This document shows, in pieces, positions 31,380-41,341 of a stretch of 58,395 nt of DNA. A program made the translations under genes and the position numbers. The stretch's first letter is position 1; each line of letters opens with the position of its first letter. The DNA comes from Phytobacter diazotrophicus (GTDB lineage: Bacteria; Pseudomonadota; Gammaproteobacteria; Enterobacterales; Enterobacteriaceae), in NCBI GenBank assembly GCA_004346725.1, contig SMDE01000022.1, positions 1-58,395 on the forward strand. Reading direction: 5' to 3'. The notes below the pieces were generated by a model. That model saw only the letters and a list, made by a program, of their open reading frames with translations. It was not told the origin of the DNA and ran no database searches.

Positions 31380-32166
31380 TAAAACTCGGCCAGTGCGGCT
31401 GCTCCTGCCAGATGGCAAGGTTCACCAGCAGCCCGGCCGGGACATGCACATTGTTCATGATGCCAAGCGTACCGGCGTCCACCTGCGTCGCCCCGTAGTT
31501 CCACATAAAGTAACCCAGCCCGGACGCCACGATACCCAGCCACACCAGGATGCCCCATTGCAGGTTGGTGGTCGGCAGTTTTTGCGGGTTACCCAACAGG
31601 AACCAGGCGATAACAGCAACGATAGCGGCGCCAAGATAGAACCAGGCAAACGCGTTGTGCTGTGGCATCGGGCGCGTTTCCATCAGGCGTTTATAACCCA
31701 CCATACCAATCGCAAAACTGATATTGGCGAGTTGCACAAACATCAGGCCCGTCCAGAAGTGATCGCTGACTTTGTCGTAACGGATAATCGCTGCGCCAAC
31801 CACCGCCAGTAGCGCGCTCAGGGCGTAGCCCCACCGTAAACGACGCTTGCTGAGAAGATCATAAATCAGCGTGATGTAAAGCGGCGTCAAAACAGTGAAT
31901 AACAGGAATTCCGATACGCTCAAATAGACATACGCACGGAAGCTGAACAGGTACATGATGCCAAGCTGCATCGCACCCACCAGCATGTAGAGCAGGATCG
32001 TTTTAAGCGTTTGTCCACGGGTGCGCAGGAACGGTAGGAAGACCAGAGCCGCCAGCCCCACGCGCATCAGCACTGAAAAATAGCTGTCGACGTGCCCGGC
32101 AAGGTACTCGCCAATCAGACTAAAGGAAAAAGCCCACAGGATCGTGGTGATGATGAGTAACGCCAC
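31267..32166 (-). CDS. bioP: Biotin transporter BioP (YigM), EamA family
   Basis: Inner-membrane biotin importer of the drug/metabolite transporter superfamily. The 299 residues equal E. coli YigM and form ten predicted helices in two EamA repeats, beginning [20 protein letters not shown]. The cytoplasmic C-terminal tail ([20 protein letters not shown]) lies in the part that overlaps metR. A BirA-like half-site TTGTCAACC (minus strand, 32214-32222) lies upstream, but no second half-site was found by eye, so BirA control is uncertain here. Confidence 0.92.
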   Translation of the reverse strand: MALLIITTILWAFSFSLIGEYLAGHVDSYFSVLMRVGLAALVFLPFLRTRGQTLKTILLYMLVGAMQLGIMYLFSFRAYVYLSVSEFLLFTVLTPLYITLIYDLLSKRRLRWGYALSALLAVVGAAIIRYDKVSDHFWTGLMFVQLANISFAIGMVGYKRLMETRPMPQHNAFAWFYLGAAIVAVIAWFLLGNPQKLPTTNLQWGILVWLGIVASGLGYFMWNYGATQVDAGTLGIMNNVHVPAGLLVNLAIWQEQPHWPSFIIGGTVILASLWVHRRWVAPRSAQTADGRRRGSALSE

Positions 32167-32245
32167 AATGAATGTCTCTCAAAATAAGGAACACTCATTG
32201 TAGCGGAGTATCAGGTTGACAACTGGTCAATAAATGACCTATTCA

Positions 32246-33046
32246 TCAGCTCAAATACAATTTACGCAGGTAATTCGGCACGGCGTTGTCGGCGTTGGTG
32301 CCAATGACTTCCAGCTCCGGATGCAAATCCTTCAGACGCTGATGCGCGTTGCCCATAATGCACCCTTTACCGGCCATGGAGAGCATTTCCGCATCGTTCA
32401 TGCCATCACCAAACGCGATGCACTCTTTGAGACTGTAACCAAGTGCCTTCGAAACGGCTTCCAGCGCGTGTCCTTTCGACACACCGCCAGCCATAACCTC
32501 CAGACAGGTCAGCGTCGAGAAACTGACGTTCACGCGATCGCCCCAACGGGCATTAATCGCCTGCTCAAGCGGCAGCAACTGCTCATGCTTTTCGCAGGTG
32601 AAGAAAACTTTGCTGATGCCTTCAGGCTCCAGCAAGCCTGGCTCATACAGGGAATACTGGAAAATCGCCTCTTTGAAGAAACGCATTTCATCCGGGCGGT
32701 GGCGGTTCATAAACCATTCATCATCGCGATACACATTGGTGACGATGTCCGGGTTGTTATGCACCACGCCAAACAGATCGCTGGCAATATCCCGATCCAG
32801 GTTATGTGTGAACACCAGATTGCCATCGGTATCGTGAACCCGCGCACCGTTCGAGGTGATCATGTACGCCTTGATCCCCAGGTTATCGCGGATTTGCCCG
32901 ACATCCACGTGGTGGCGGCCCGTCGCAAAAACGAAGTTCACTCCGCGCTCGGTGAGCAGCTTCAACGTTTCTTTCGCGTAAGGGGAGAGTGTATGGTCGG
33001 GGGAGAGCAATGTGCCGTCTAAATCAGACGCAACAACCTGATACAT
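32246..33046 (-). CDS. yigL: HAD-family sugar phosphatase YigL
   Basis: Phosphatase of the Cof branch of the HAD superfamily, acting on phosphosugars and pyridoxal phosphate; in E. coli and Salmonella it relieves glucose-phosphate stress, and its mRNA is stabilised by the small RNA SgrS pairing within the upstream pldB message. VVASDLDGTLLSPDH carries the nucleophile Asp (residue 8), and FGDGMNDAEML near residue 216 is HAD motif IV. Starting at YQVVASDL gives 266 residues, the E. coli length; the longer frame reaches back into pldB and is rejected. It follows pldB after 25 bp. Confidence 0.95.
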   Translation of the reverse strand: MYQVVASDLDGTLLSPDHTLSPYAKETLKLLTERGVNFVFATGRHHVDVGQIRDNLGIKAYMITSNGARVHDTDGNLVFTHNLDRDIASDLFGVVHNNPDIVTNVYRDDEWFMNRHRPDEMRFFKEAIFQYSLYEPGLLEPEGISKVFFTCEKHEQLLPLEQAINARWGDRVNVSFSTLTCLEVMAGGVSKGHALEAVSKALGYSLKECIAFGDGMNDAEMLSMAGKGCIMGNAHQRLKDLHPELEVIGTNADNAVPNYLRKLYLS

Positions 33047-33071
33047 AGGAAACGTTAACCTCAATAATTCA

Positions 33072-34067
33072 TTAGTTATACCGATCGAAAAAATCGACGA
33101 TGGCGTTGAGCGCGACTGAGCGCATAGCGTCCTCTTCAAAGAGGATCTCATGGTACGCGCCCTTGATGACAAGCGGCTTCCCCCCTTCACAGGGGTGGCC
33201 CGCCGCGGCGCGCATTTCACAAAAGCGATCGTGCATGCGGTTATCTACAACACGCTCTTCTTCTGCCTGAATAATTAACATGGGCGATGTGTCTGATGCG
33301 GCCCCGGCCAGCACCTGCTCACCGGCCAGGATGCCTTCCCGCACCCAGTGCCAGGTTGGGCCTCCCACGCGCAGTTCAGGATCGTCGGCGTAGAAACGCA
33401 GATTGCGCCGGTAACGCTCGCGGCTGTGGGTCAGCGTGTTAATGGCAAAGGGCAGCGCATGCCAGCGACCGGTGCCAATGGCGTAATTCTCGCGAATACG
33501 CGGGTAGCCTTCCGCCCAGTCCAGCAGCGGGCGCACCATCCAGTCCGGCAGGTGGATAATAATGCCGAACATCGGCGCGCACAGCGCAATAGCATCACAG
33601 TTGGCTTGTGGGTAACGTTGCACGAAGAGCGTGGCAATCGCGCCCCCCATTGAGTGCGCCAGAATGTAACGCTTGCGCCACGGACCCGGAGCGACTTCTT
33701 GCTCCCAGAACGCCGTAAGATCATCGACATAATCACTGAAATTGACCACATGGCCGCGATGAGAATCTTCCAGCAAACGACCGGAACGCCCCTGACCGCG
33801 GTGGTCGATGATGAGCACATCAAAGCCGAGATGGAAGAGGTCATATGCCAGTTCAGCATACTTCACATAGCTTTCAATTCGACCAGGGCAAACCACGATA
33901 ACCCTGTCATGCCTGGCGGCATGGAAACGGACAAAACGCACCGGGACATTGTCTACACCGGTAAATTCTGCCTCTTCTCGTTGACGCCAGAAGTCGGTTA
34001 ACGGGCCTGTGGCAAAGGCGGCAAACGCGCTTTCTCTGGTTTCCCACTCCTTGTTTTGCCGGTACAT
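33072..34067 (-). CDS. pldB: Lysophospholipase L2 PldB
   Basis: Inner-membrane-associated lysophospholipase of the alpha/beta hydrolase fold that degrades lysophosphatidylethanolamine and related lipids. IDHRGQGRSGRL near residue 90 and ILAHSMGGAIATLF near 138 (nucleophile Ser in HSMGG) are visible, with His in GAYHEILFE near the C-terminus. The 331 residues lack about nine C-terminal residues compared with E. coli PldB (340), ending FFDRYN. It diverges from rhtB and is co-transcribed with yigL. Confidence 0.94.
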   Translation of the reverse strand: MYRQNKEWETRESAFAAFATGPLTDFWRQREEAEFTGVDNVPVRFVRFHAARHDRVIVVCPGRIESYVKYAELAYDLFHLGFDVLIIDHRGQGRSGRLLEDSHRGHVVNFSDYVDDLTAFWEQEVAPGPWRKRYILAHSMGGAIATLFVQRYPQANCDAIALCAPMFGIIIHLPDWMVRPLLDWAEGYPRIRENYAIGTGRWHALPFAINTLTHSRERYRRNLRFYADDPELRVGGPTWHWVREGILAGEQVLAGAASDTSPMLIIQAEEERVVDNRMHDRFCEMRAAAGHPCEGGKPLVIKGAYHEILFEEDAMRSVALNAIVDFFDRYN

Positions 34068-34172
34068 TGGCTACGCCCTCACTTGCGCGACAAAAACGTT
34101 TTTGTGACCTGTAGCTAATTCCGCTAACAATAGCGTATTGTGGCATAAAAACAGACAATCAGGGAGTTTCTC

Positions 34173-34793
34173 ATGACCTTCGAGTGGTGGTTCGCTTATC
34201 TGCTGACATCGATCATTCTCAGCCTGTCGCCCGGCTCCGGCGCGATTAATACCATGACCACCTCGATAAGCCACGGTTATCGCGGCGCTGCGGCGTCCAT
34301 TGCCGGGCTACAAACCGGCTTAGGCATCCATATTGTGCTGGTCGGCGTGGGTCTGGGTACCCTCTTCTCGCGCTCGGTACTGGCGTTTGAAGTGCTGAAA
34401 TGGGCCGGGGCCGCCTATCTGATTTGGCTTGGTATTCAGCAGTGGCGCGCCGCGGGCGCGATCGACCTCAATACTCTGGCGCATACGCAATCGCGTACAC
34501 GGCTGTTTAAACGCGCGGTTTTCGTCAACCTGACGAACCCCAAAAGCATCGTCTTTCTCGCCGCGCTGTTCCCGCAATTTATTGCGCCCAATGAGCCACA
34601 GGTGATGCAGTACGTGGTGCTCGGCGTGACCACTATCGTCGTGGATATTATCGTGATGATTGGCTATGCGACGCTGGCGCAACGTATTGCCGCCTGGATT
34701 AAGGGCCCGCGTCAGTTGAAGGCGCTAAACAGGGTGTTTGGTTCGTTGTTTATGTTGGTGGGAGCGCTGCTGGCATCGGCAAGGCATGCCTGA
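34173..34793 (+). CDS. rhtB: Homoserine/homoserine lactone exporter RhtB
   Basis: LysE-family exporter that raises tolerance to homoserine and its lactone. The 206 residues match E. coli RhtB and form about six helices. The N-terminus carries the family motif [23 protein letters not shown] lies upstream as ribosome site. It stands convergent to rhtC, a paralogue, with a BIME between them. Confidence 0.95.
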   Translation: MTFEWWFAYLLTSIILSLSPGSGAINTMTTSISHGYRGAAASIAGLQTGLGIHIVLVGVGLGTLFSRSVLAFEVLKWAGAAYLIWLGIQQWRAAGAIDLNTLAHTQSRTRLFKRAVFVNLTNPKSIVFLAALFPQFIAPNEPQVMQYVVLGVTTIVVDIIVMIGYATLAQRIAAWIKGPRQLKALNRVFGSLFMLVGALLASARHA

Positions 34794-34802
34794 GTTCGGT
34801 GT

Positions 34803-34873
34803 CGCCCCGGATGCGGCGTGAACGCCTTATCCGGGCTAACACGTAGCCCCGGTCAGCGGCAGCGCCTCCGGGA
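34803..34873. repeat. BIME: two REP palindromes between rhtB and rhtC
   Basis: CCCGGATGCGGCGTGAACGC followed by CTTATCCGGG is a classic REP palindrome; a second, GCCCCGGTCAGCGGCAGCGC followed by CTCCGGG, lies next to it in the inverse sense. They fill the convergent 86-bp gap and probably stabilise both mRNA ends. Confidence 0.85.
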
Positions 34874-34879
34874 TAAACA

Positions 34880-35503
34880 TTAACGCGAAATGATCAAATG
34901 GATACCGAAACCGGCGAACAGCGCACCGGCAAAACCGTCAATCCACTTCGCCAGACGCTGATAACCACGGCGCATCGCTGGTAAGGCAAACAAACTTGCC
35001 ACGACGGTGAACCAGGCGAAAGTTTCCAGCGTGATCAGCATAAAGATCCCCCAGCGCGCCCCTGCCCCCACGCTGTCGCCGACAAACAGTGAGAACACCG
35101 AACCGAAGTAGATGATCGCTTTCGGATTGGCGAGGTTCGTTAATAGCCCCTTCATAAAGCTTCGACCACTGCTGGTTGCCAGTTCAATCTGCGGCGCACC
35201 GGCTTTGTTCTCTTCTTTTTTCAGCGCACCACGCAGCATCTGGTAACCCATCCAGCACAGGTACAGGCCGCCGCCGACCATAATGATACTGTGCAGCCAG
35301 GCCATTTTTTCAAGGATCAGGTTAAGACCGAGCAGTGCAACGCCTGCCCACACCATCACGCCTGTGGTAATGCCGAGCACGCCCATCATCGCCTCTTTGC
35401 GGGAGCGGCTGACGGCGGTTTGCGACACAAAGAAGAAGTCCGGGCCGGGGCTCATTAACGCCACAATGTGCACCAGGGCAACGGTGAGAAACAGCATTAA
35501 CAT
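34880..35503 (-). CDS. rhtC: Threonine exporter RhtC
   Basis: LysE-family exporter of threonine. The 207 residues (206 in E. coli) carry ALMSPGPDFFFVSQTA at the N-terminus, the family motif, and about six membrane helices. The central loop LKKEENKAGAPQIELATSSG is hydrophilic, as in the family. It follows recQ after 61 bp on the same strand and is convergent with its paralogue rhtB. Confidence 0.95.
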   Translation of the reverse strand: MLMLFLTVALVHIVALMSPGPDFFFVSQTAVSRSRKEAMMGVLGITTGVMVWAGVALLGLNLILEKMAWLHSIIMVGGGLYLCWMGYQMLRGALKKEENKAGAPQIELATSSGRSFMKGLLTNLANPKAIIYFGSVFSLFVGDSVGAGARWGIFMLITLETFAWFTVVASLFALPAMRRGYQRLAKWIDGFAGALFAGFGIHLIISR

Positions 35504-35564
35504 GGTTAACTCGCGGAAAAATAATAAAGTGGGTTACTATCCTGACACTTTTTCTCTGTGCTGG

Positions 35565-37394
35565 CTACTCGTCATCATCGCCATCCACATGGGCACGAAT
35601 CAGCGCCATAAACTCCTGACCAAAGCGCTCAAGTTTACGTACGCCTACGCCGTTAACCCCGAGCATTTCACCTGGCGTAATGGGCATCTGTTCGGCCATT
35701 TCAATCAGCGTTGCGTCGTTGAAGACCACATACGGCGGCACGTTGTTTTCATCGGCAATCGCTTTACGTAATTTGCGCAGCTTAGCGAAGAGTTTGCGAT
35801 CATAGTTGCCGACTGCCGCCTTCTGCATCACCCGGGATTTCAGCGCGACCACACGCGGCACGGCGAGTTGCAACGGAACCTCGCCACGCAGCACCGGACG
35901 CGCGGCATCCGTCATCTGTAACGATGAATGCTGGGCAATGTTCTGCGTGACCAGCCCCAAATGAATAAGCTGGCGAATCACGCTTACCCAATGCTCATGG
36001 CTTTTTTCCCGGCCCATGCCGTAGACCTTAAGCTTATCGTGGCCGAGTTCACGGATACGTTGGTTATTCGCCCCACGGATCACCTCAACCACATAGCCCA
36101 TCCCGAAACGCTGATTGACGCGACCAATGGTCGAGAGCGCAATTTGCGCATCCTTCAGGCCATCATACTGTTTCGGCGGATCAAGGCAGATATCGCAGTT
36201 ACCGCAGGCTTCCTGACGCCCTTCGCCAAAGTAATTGAGCAAGACCAGACGGCGGCAGGTTTGCGCTTCCGCAAACGCCCCCATCGCATTGAGCTTATGA
36301 CGCTCAATATCCTGCAATTGCCCGGCCGGTTTTTCTTCAAGGCAACGGCGCAGCCAGGCCATGTCTTCCGGCGCGTAGAACAGCATCGCCTCGGCGGGCA
36401 GGCCATCACGCCCGGCACGGCCGGTTTCCTGATAGTAAGACTCGATATTACGCGGAATATCGAAGTGAACCACAAATCGCACGTTGGGTTTGTTAATCCC
36501 CATGCCAAATGCGACGGTCGCGACCACGATTTGCAGATCATCGCGCTGGAATTTCTCCTGCACGCTGGCGCGCACCGCGTTTTCCAGCCCGGCATGATAT
36601 GCCGCGGCGCTAAAACCCCGGCTTTGCAGGCGAGCGGCGGTGTCTTCCACCTTCGCCCGGCTATTGCAGTAAATAATTCCGGACTTACCGCGCTGGTCAT
36701 GTACATAGCGTAAAAGCTGATCGAGCGGTTTGAATTTCTCCATCAGCATGTAGCGGATATTGGGCCGGTCAAAACTGCTGATCTGAATCAGCGGGTCGTT
36801 CAGCCCCAGAAGACGTTCAATATCGCGACGGGTGGTGTCATCCGCCGTGGCGGTCAATGCCATAAAAGGCACAGACGGCAGATACTGACGAAGCTGGCCC
36901 AGTGCGGCATATTCCGGGCGGAAATCATGACCCCACTGGGAGATACAGTGCGCTTCATCCACCGCCAGAAGTACCGGGTTCCAGTGCGTCAGTTGCTCAA
37001 GAAAGTTATCAAGCATCAGCCGCTCAGGAGCGATATACAGCAGACGGATTTGTCCGGTGCGGCAGCCAGCCATCACCTCAAGCTGTTGTTCACGACTTTG
37101 TGTTGAGTTCAGACAGGCCGCAGCAACGCCGTTCGCCAGTAACTGATCAACCTGATCTTTCATCAGGGAGATCAGCGGCGATACCACCACCGTCAGGCCA
37201 GGCAGAATCAGCGCCGGAATTTGATAACAGAGAGATTTGCCGCCACCGGTCGGCATGACAACCAGACAGTCGCGGCCGCCGAGCACGGTATCGATGATAT
37301 GTTGCTGACCCGGACGGAACTGCTGGTAGCCGAAGGTTTCCCGTAAAACTTCCAGGGCTGTCGATTCCAGATTCAATACTTCCGCCTGCGCCAC
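35565..37394 (-). CDS. recQ: ATP-dependent DNA helicase RecQ
   Basis: 3'-5' helicase of the RecF recombination pathway. The GTG start, with GTGGAG six bases ahead, gives 609 residues, exactly the E. coli form; the frame six codons longer is rejected. Walker A is in [14 protein letters not shown] (near residue 49), the helicase box is [17 protein letters not shown] (near 146), motif VI is [10 protein letters not shown] (near 322). The zinc site of the RQC domain is C-RRL...CGNCDIC (near 380-400), and the HRDC domain occupies the last about 80 residues. It lies between pldA and rhtC, all on one strand. Confidence 0.97.
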   Translation of the reverse strand: MAQAEVLNLESTALEVLRETFGYQQFRPGQQHIIDTVLGGRDCLVVMPTGGGKSLCYQIPALILPGLTVVVSPLISLMKDQVDQLLANGVAAACLNSTQSREQQLEVMAGCRTGQIRLLYIAPERLMLDNFLEQLTHWNPVLLAVDEAHCISQWGHDFRPEYAALGQLRQYLPSVPFMALTATADDTTRRDIERLLGLNDPLIQISSFDRPNIRYMLMEKFKPLDQLLRYVHDQRGKSGIIYCNSRAKVEDTAARLQSRGFSAAAYHAGLENAVRASVQEKFQRDDLQIVVATVAFGMGINKPNVRFVVHFDIPRNIESYYQETGRAGRDGLPAEAMLFYAPEDMAWLRRCLEEKPAGQLQDIERHKLNAMGAFAEAQTCRRLVLLNYFGEGRQEACGNCDICLDPPKQYDGLKDAQIALSTIGRVNQRFGMGYVVEVIRGANNQRIRELGHDKLKVYGMGREKSHEHWVSVIRQLIHLGLVTQNIAQHSSLQMTDAARPVLRGEVPLQLAVPRVVALKSRVMQKAAVGNYDRKLFAKLRKLRKAIADENNVPPYVVFNDATLIEMAEQMPITPGEMLGVNGVGVRKLERFGQEFMALIRAHVDGDDDE

Positions 37395-37410
37395 ATTTAC
37401 TCCACTCGAC

Positions 37411-37441
37411 AAAAGAAAACAGGCGCTATTTTCAGCGCCTG
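37411..37441 (-). terminator. Terminator of pldA
   Basis: On the minus strand AGGCGCT-GAAAAT-AGCGCCT is followed by GTTTTCTTTT. It lies between the pldA stop and the recQ start, so it separates the two genes. Confidence 0.85.
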
Positions 37442-37459
37442 CTCATGAAACTGCAATGC

Positions 37460-38335
37460 TTAAAACAGATCGTTGAGCATTACGCCGACACCAACACGCG
37501 TCTGATTGAAATTGTAGTCAATTAACGACTCGCCATAACCGCTGTACACCTGGGTGTAGAAACGGACATGTTTGGTGATCGGATAGCTGACGCCGACTTC
37601 TGCGCCACCGTAGCCCGTGTTCCAGTTGTACTGCCCTTTGAGGCTGAAAATAGCCTCGCCATACTGGTAGCCGACCCGCAGTTGATAGTGGCCAAGATAT
37701 TTGGTGATATCCGGGTTATCGTCGGTGTTACCCACCACATACCAGGGTTTTACTTCCACCAGCCAGTTGCCATTTTGCGCCATTAAACGCGTATAAAGGC
37801 GGTTCCAGCTACGCGATGTGGGATCAGAACGGCCATTGGAGTCATGGTTGAAGCCAAACTCCATATCGCGCAACGTCCAGCCCGCAAAGCTGTAATCAGT
37901 AGCGAAACCGAGGAACAACTGCGGTTCATAGTTGGTTTCACGGAACGGCGAAGAAGCAGGCTCCTTCGTGTTAGAAAGCTGCCACCACGATTTTTGCGTA
38001 TAGGAAGCGCCCAGCACGGAATTCGGACCGACAATCCCGCGCCACAGCGGGAACGCCAAGCTGAGCTGGAATTTTACTTCATCTTTACGCGCTTCATCAG
38101 ACCAGCTATATGAACGAATGGCTTCTTTGTTCATGTCGCTGGTGTAGGTATAAAGCAGGTAGTTCGACTCATACGGATAGAGCGTGAACGGATTATCATG
38201 CTCCTGCAGCATATTCGCGATAATACTACCGCGCACAGCAGGCGCATCATGAACTTCTTTTACTGTCGCTTCCTGCGCAAAAGCCGCAAAAGGCAGCGCA
38301 CACAATGCCACAAACCAACCCAGAAACGTCCGCAT
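37460..38335 (-). CDS. pldA: Outer membrane phospholipase A
   Basis: Outer-membrane 12-strand barrel with phospholipase A1/A2 activity, active as a calcium-bound dimer when membrane asymmetry is lost. Starting at RTFLGWFVALCALPFAAFAQ (signal peptide ending AFA-Q) gives 291 residues, two more than E. coli; the extra residues lie in NTKEPASSPFRE. The catalytic segment FNHDSNGRSDPTSRSWNRLY contains the His, Ser and Asn of the active site. The C-terminal Phe (GVMLNDLF) is the outer-membrane assembly signal. It is monocistronic by the terminator at 37411-37441 and diverges from yigI. Confidence 0.97.
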   Translation of the reverse strand: MRTFLGWFVALCALPFAAFAQEATVKEVHDAPAVRGSIIANMLQEHDNPFTLYPYESNYLLYTYTSDMNKEAIRSYSWSDEARKDEVKFQLSLAFPLWRGIVGPNSVLGASYTQKSWWQLSNTKEPASSPFRETNYEPQLFLGFATDYSFAGWTLRDMEFGFNHDSNGRSDPTSRSWNRLYTRLMAQNGNWLVEVKPWYVVGNTDDNPDITKYLGHYQLRVGYQYGEAIFSLKGQYNWNTGYGGAEVGVSYPITKHVRFYTQVYSGYGESLIDYNFNQTRVGVGVMLNDLF

Positions 38336-38494
38336 CGGTTTTCTTCCCCTGAACAATGTTGATGAACTGAATATTTTTACAACATCTATTCTACATATTT
38401 ATTGAGACGCTGCGCAGGTATCCTCTCTTAAACTGGAATTCAACAATTTAGAGGCATAAAATCAACATTTCATTAACCTAACGGAAGAGCCACT

Positions 38495-38962
38495 ATGTCT
38501 GCCGTCCTCACAGCAGAAGCCGCATTAAAACTCGTGGGTGAGATTTTCGTCTACCACATGCCCTTCAATCGTGCGCTGGGTCTGGAACTTACTCGCTACG
38601 AGAAGGATTTTGCCCAGCTCAGCTTCAACAATCAGCCCATGATGGTGGGAAACTGGGCGCAGAGCATTTTACACGGCGGGGTTATTGCCTCCGCGCTGGA
38701 TGTCGCCGCAGGTCTGGTGTGCGTTGGCAGCACGCTGACGCGCCATGACACCCTCACCGAAGATGAATTACGTGCTCGTCTGTCGCGAATGGGCACCATT
38801 GATTTGCGCGTCGATTATTTACGTCCGGGCCGGGGTAATCGCTTCACCGCCACCAGTACGCTACTGCGTGCCGGGAACAAGGTTGCGGTCGCGCGTGTCG
38901 AGTTACATAACGAAGAGCAGCTCTATATCGCCAGCGCCACAGCAACCTATATGGTGGGTTAA
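38495..38962 (+). CDS. yigI: Thioesterase-superfamily protein YigI
   Basis: A 155-residue hotdog-fold protein of the PaaI-like thioesterase family. The motif [17 protein letters not shown] near residue 60 is the family signature with the conserved Gly-Gly loop; [11 protein letters not shown] near 106 is the second conserved strand. E. coli YigI acts on medium- and long-chain acyl-CoA. A ribosome site GGAAGAG lies ahead of the ATG. rarD follows after 51 bp on the same strand. Confidence 0.9.
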   Translation: MSAVLTAEAALKLVGEIFVYHMPFNRALGLELTRYEKDFAQLSFNNQPMMVGNWAQSILHGGVIASALDVAAGLVCVGSTLTRHDTLTEDELRARLSRMGTIDLRVDYLRPGRGNRFTATSTLLRAGNKVAVARVELHNEEQLYIASATATYMVG

Positions 38963-39013
38963 GCCGCGAAAATCGGGTAAAATGTCGTTACTTTTCAGCA
39001 AAGAGTTTTCCTG

Positions 39014-39901
39014 ATGGATGCAAAACAGACGCGGTTGGGAGTGATATTTGCTCTGGCCGCTTATTTTATTTGGGGCGTCGCACCGGCCTATTTCAAAGTT
39101 ATCTGGTTCGTTCCTGCCGATGAAATCCTGACTCACCGAATTATCTGGTCCTTCTTCTTCATGATCGCCCTGATAAGCGTCAGCCGTCAGTGGTCGCAGG
39201 TGAAACAGCTTTTACGTACGCCAAAGAAAATCTTGCTGTTAGCGGTATCTGCCGTTCTCGTTGGAGGTAACTGGCTGCTCTTTATCTGGTCAGTAAATAA
39301 CCACCATCTGCTGGAAGCAAGCCTGGGGTATTTTATTAACCCACTGGTTAATATCCTGCTGGGGATGGTTTTCCTTGGTGAACGTTTCCGCCGCATGCAG
39401 TGGCTGGCAGTAATATTGGCCGCCAGTGGCGTACTGGTACAGTTATGGGCCTTCGGCTCCTTGCCGATTATCTCGCTGGGCCTGGCCTTTAGTTTCGCCT
39501 TCTACGGCCTGCTGCGTAAAAAAATCGCCGTCGACGCGCAAACCGGCATGCTGGTGGAAACACTGTGGCTGCTGCCCGTGGCGGCTATCTGGCTGTTTGG
39601 GATTGCCGATAGCGCGACCAGCCATATGACACAGAATAGCTGGTCGCTTAATCTGCTGTTGATGGCTGCCGGGGTGGTCACTACCGTTCCCCTGCTGTGC
39701 TTTACCGGCGCGGCGACACGTCTGCGCCTGTCGACACTGGGTTTCTTCCAGTACATTGGCCCAACGCTGATGTTCCTGCTGGCGGTGACGTTTTATGACG
39801 AGCATCCGGGGGCGGACAAAATGGTGACATTCGGGTTTATTTGGGTAGCGCTCGCCATATTCGTGATGGATGCACTGTACACCCAACGCAGGGGTCGGTA
39901 A
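39014..39901 (+). CDS. rarD: RarD, EamA-family membrane transporter
   Basis: Inner-membrane protein of the drug/metabolite transporter superfamily with about ten helices; in E. coli linked to chloramphenicol-related transport, but the true substrate is unknown. The 295 residues start DAKQTRLGVIFALAAYFIWG, with the RarD-type GVAPAYFK motif next. One residue shorter than E. coli RarD. E. coli has the small genes yigF and yigG between rarD and corA; here only a 131-bp gap with a terminator is present. Confidence 0.94.
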   Translation: MDAKQTRLGVIFALAAYFIWGVAPAYFKVIWFVPADEILTHRIIWSFFFMIALISVSRQWSQVKQLLRTPKKILLLAVSAVLVGGNWLLFIWSVNNHHLLEASLGYFINPLVNILLGMVFLGERFRRMQWLAVILAASGVLVQLWAFGSLPIISLGLAFSFAFYGLLRKKIAVDAQTGMLVETLWLLPVAAIWLFGIADSATSHMTQNSWSLNLLLMAAGVVTTVPLLCFTGAATRLRLSTLGFFQYIGPTLMFLLAVTFYDEHPGADKMVTFGFIWVALAIFVMDALYTQRRGR

Positions 39902-39995
39902 TTGCCAGCGTCAGGATTCCGTACCGCTGATATCGCCGCGTCTTTAATCAGCCGGAGCAGGTGAAGGAAGCCACGCGCGATAAGATCCATAAAGG

Positions 39996-40025
39996 AAGGT
40001 TCAGCAGAATTGCTGAACCTTTTAT
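39996..40025. terminator. Bidirectional terminator between rarD and corA
   Basis: AAGGTTCAGCA-GAA-TTGCTGAACCTT is a perfect long stem, with TTTATTTTAG on the plus side and an A-rich flank that gives a T tract on the minus side. Confidence 0.9.
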
Positions 40026-40032
40026 TTTAGAT

Positions 40033-40983
40033 TTACAGCCAGTTACGACGTTTGAAGTAGAGATACGGCGCCAACCCGGCGAGGATCATAAAGACAATCG
40101 CGCCAGGGTAGCCAAAGCTCCAGTGCAGCTCAGGCATAAACTCGAAGTTCATCCCGTAACTGGATGCCACCAGCGTCGGCGGCAGGAAGACAACGGAAAC
40201 GACCGAGAAGATCTTGATGATCCGGTTCTGCTCAATATTGATAAAGCCCATTGCCGCCTGCATCAGGAAGTTCACTTTCTGGAACAGGGATTCGTTGTGC
40301 GGCAGCAGAGATTCGATATCTCGCAGGATTTCGCGGGCCTGCTCCAACTGACCGCCCGGCAAACGCGCTTTACGCACCAGGAAGTTCAGCGCGCGCTGAG
40401 TATCCATCAGACACAGACGTACCTTCCAGCCGATATCTTCCAGTTCCGCCAGCGTGGAAAGCGCTTCGTCATATTCATCACCCTGATGACCTTCCATGAT
40501 CACACGGCTGAGTTTTTCCAGATCGCTATAGATGTTTTCGATTTCGTCTGCGAGCTGTTCGATTTTGGTCTCGAAGAGATCGAGCAGTAACTCATAGGCG
40601 TTGCCATCGACCATAGCCTGGCTACGGGCGCGCATACGGTAGAGACGAAAAGCGGGTAATTCGCGCTCACGCAGGGTGAAGAGGCGGCCTTCGCGGATAG
40701 TAAATGCCACGGTGGAGTTGCCAGCATGGTCTTCCGCATCTTCAAAGAAGAAGAAGGAGTGGATGTGCAAGCCGTCTTCATCTTCAAAAAAACGCGCAGA
40801 TGCTTCGATGTCTTCCAGTTCCGGGCGTGTCGCCAGGTTCTGACCCAATTCAGACTGCACGCGGGTTCGCTCGTCATCGTCCGGCTCGACCAGGTCAACC
40901 CAGACGGAACTGGCGAGGTGCTTTATTTCGTCAGCTTCGAGACGGGTTAAACGATTATTTTCCAGTTGAAATGCGCTCAGCAT
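40033..40983 (-). CDS. corA: Magnesium/cobalt/nickel transporter CorA
   Basis: Main constitutive magnesium channel, a homopentamer in the inner membrane. Starting at [18 protein letters not shown] gives 316 residues, the E. coli length; the frame 17 codons longer runs into the leader and is rejected. [11 protein letters not shown] near residue 276 contains the GMN selectivity motif between the two C-terminal helices, and the final KRRNWL is the conserved basic end. A long cytosolic funnel domain precedes them. The leader of over 100 bases upstream holds a short open frame that fits corL. Confidence 0.98.
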   Translation of the reverse strand: MLSAFQLENNRLTRLEADEIKHLASSVWVDLVEPDDDERTRVQSELGQNLATRPELEDIEASARFFEDEDGLHIHSFFFFEDAEDHAGNSTVAFTIREGRLFTLRERELPAFRLYRMRARSQAMVDGNAYELLLDLFETKIEQLADEIENIYSDLEKLSRVIMEGHQGDEYDEALSTLAELEDIGWKVRLCLMDTQRALNFLVRKARLPGGQLEQAREILRDIESLLPHNESLFQKVNFLMQAAMGFINIEQNRIIKIFSVVSVVFLPPTLVASSYGMNFEFMPELHWSFGYPGAIVFMILAGLAPYLYFKRRNWL

Positions 40984-41049
40984 AGCCGGGACTCCCAATG
41001 CAAAAATGACTGGACAGTTCGGTTGGGCACACAAGAAACATTTGGCGTT

Positions 41050-41124
41050 TCAGACCATTAAACAGCCTGACTCAGCGCGACGGGAATACAGCAGGTCGCT
41101 GACAACCACTAAGGCCATCAGCAT
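41050..41124 (-). CDS. corL: corA leader peptide (CorL-like)
   Basis: A 24-codon frame in the corA leader, starting LMALVVVSDLLYS and ending ESGCLMV, 66 bp before the corA start. AAGG lies about ten bases before the ATG. In Salmonella a short leader frame, corL, controls Rho-dependent termination in the corA leader in response to magnesium through its translation; position and size here fit that model. Being so short, it cannot be proven by sequence alone, and the exact Salmonella peptide was not available for comparison. Confidence 0.6.
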   Translation of the reverse strand: MLMALVVVSDLLYSRRAESGCLMV

Positions 41125-41140
41125 AAGGAGATAGCCTTAG
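41109..41140 (-). promoter_or_regulatory. Hairpin around the corL start codon
   Basis: CTAAGGC and GCCTTAG, seven bases each and fully complementary, enclose 18 bases that hold the start codon of the leader peptide; the AAGG of its ribosome site is in the stem. The fold would hide the translation start and could be the switch that links leader translation to Rho access. Confidence 0.5.
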
Positions 41141-41266
41141 GAGTTGTTCCTGGATGACAGGGAATTGAGCCAGTATCTACTGGGTGTGTCCAAGGCGAAT
41201 GTCCTCTTAGCGTGATCGTGCGCGCATGTTACGCCAGCAAAAATGAGGCGTCAACACGCAACGAAA

Positions 41267-41295
41267 CGCTAAAGGGTAATATTTCCCCCTTAGCG
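41267..41295 (-). terminator. Possible weak hairpin terminator after uvrD
   Basis: CGCTAAAGGG and CCCTTAGCG can pair around a ten-base loop, 47 bp beyond the uvrD stop on the minus strand. The following T-run (TTTCGTT) is short, so this is a weak call. The rest of the corA-uvrD gap (41141-41341) should include the corA promoter; none was assigned by eye. Confidence 0.35.
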
Positions 41296-41341
41296 TATAA
41301 GGCTAGCAGAATATTACAAAATAATGATATTTTTCTGAAAG

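Noticed and set aside
32234..33022. 262-codon open frame antisense to yigL
   Set aside because: Shadow of yigL, which has both HAD motifs and the expected length.
33047..33220. 58-codon N-terminal extension of yigL
   Set aside because: Runs antiparallel in reading but inside pldB sequence on the same strand; HAD proteins of this type begin at the nucleophile strand.
35928..36713. 261-codon open frame antisense to recQ
   Set aside because: Lies within the helicase core of recQ; shadow.
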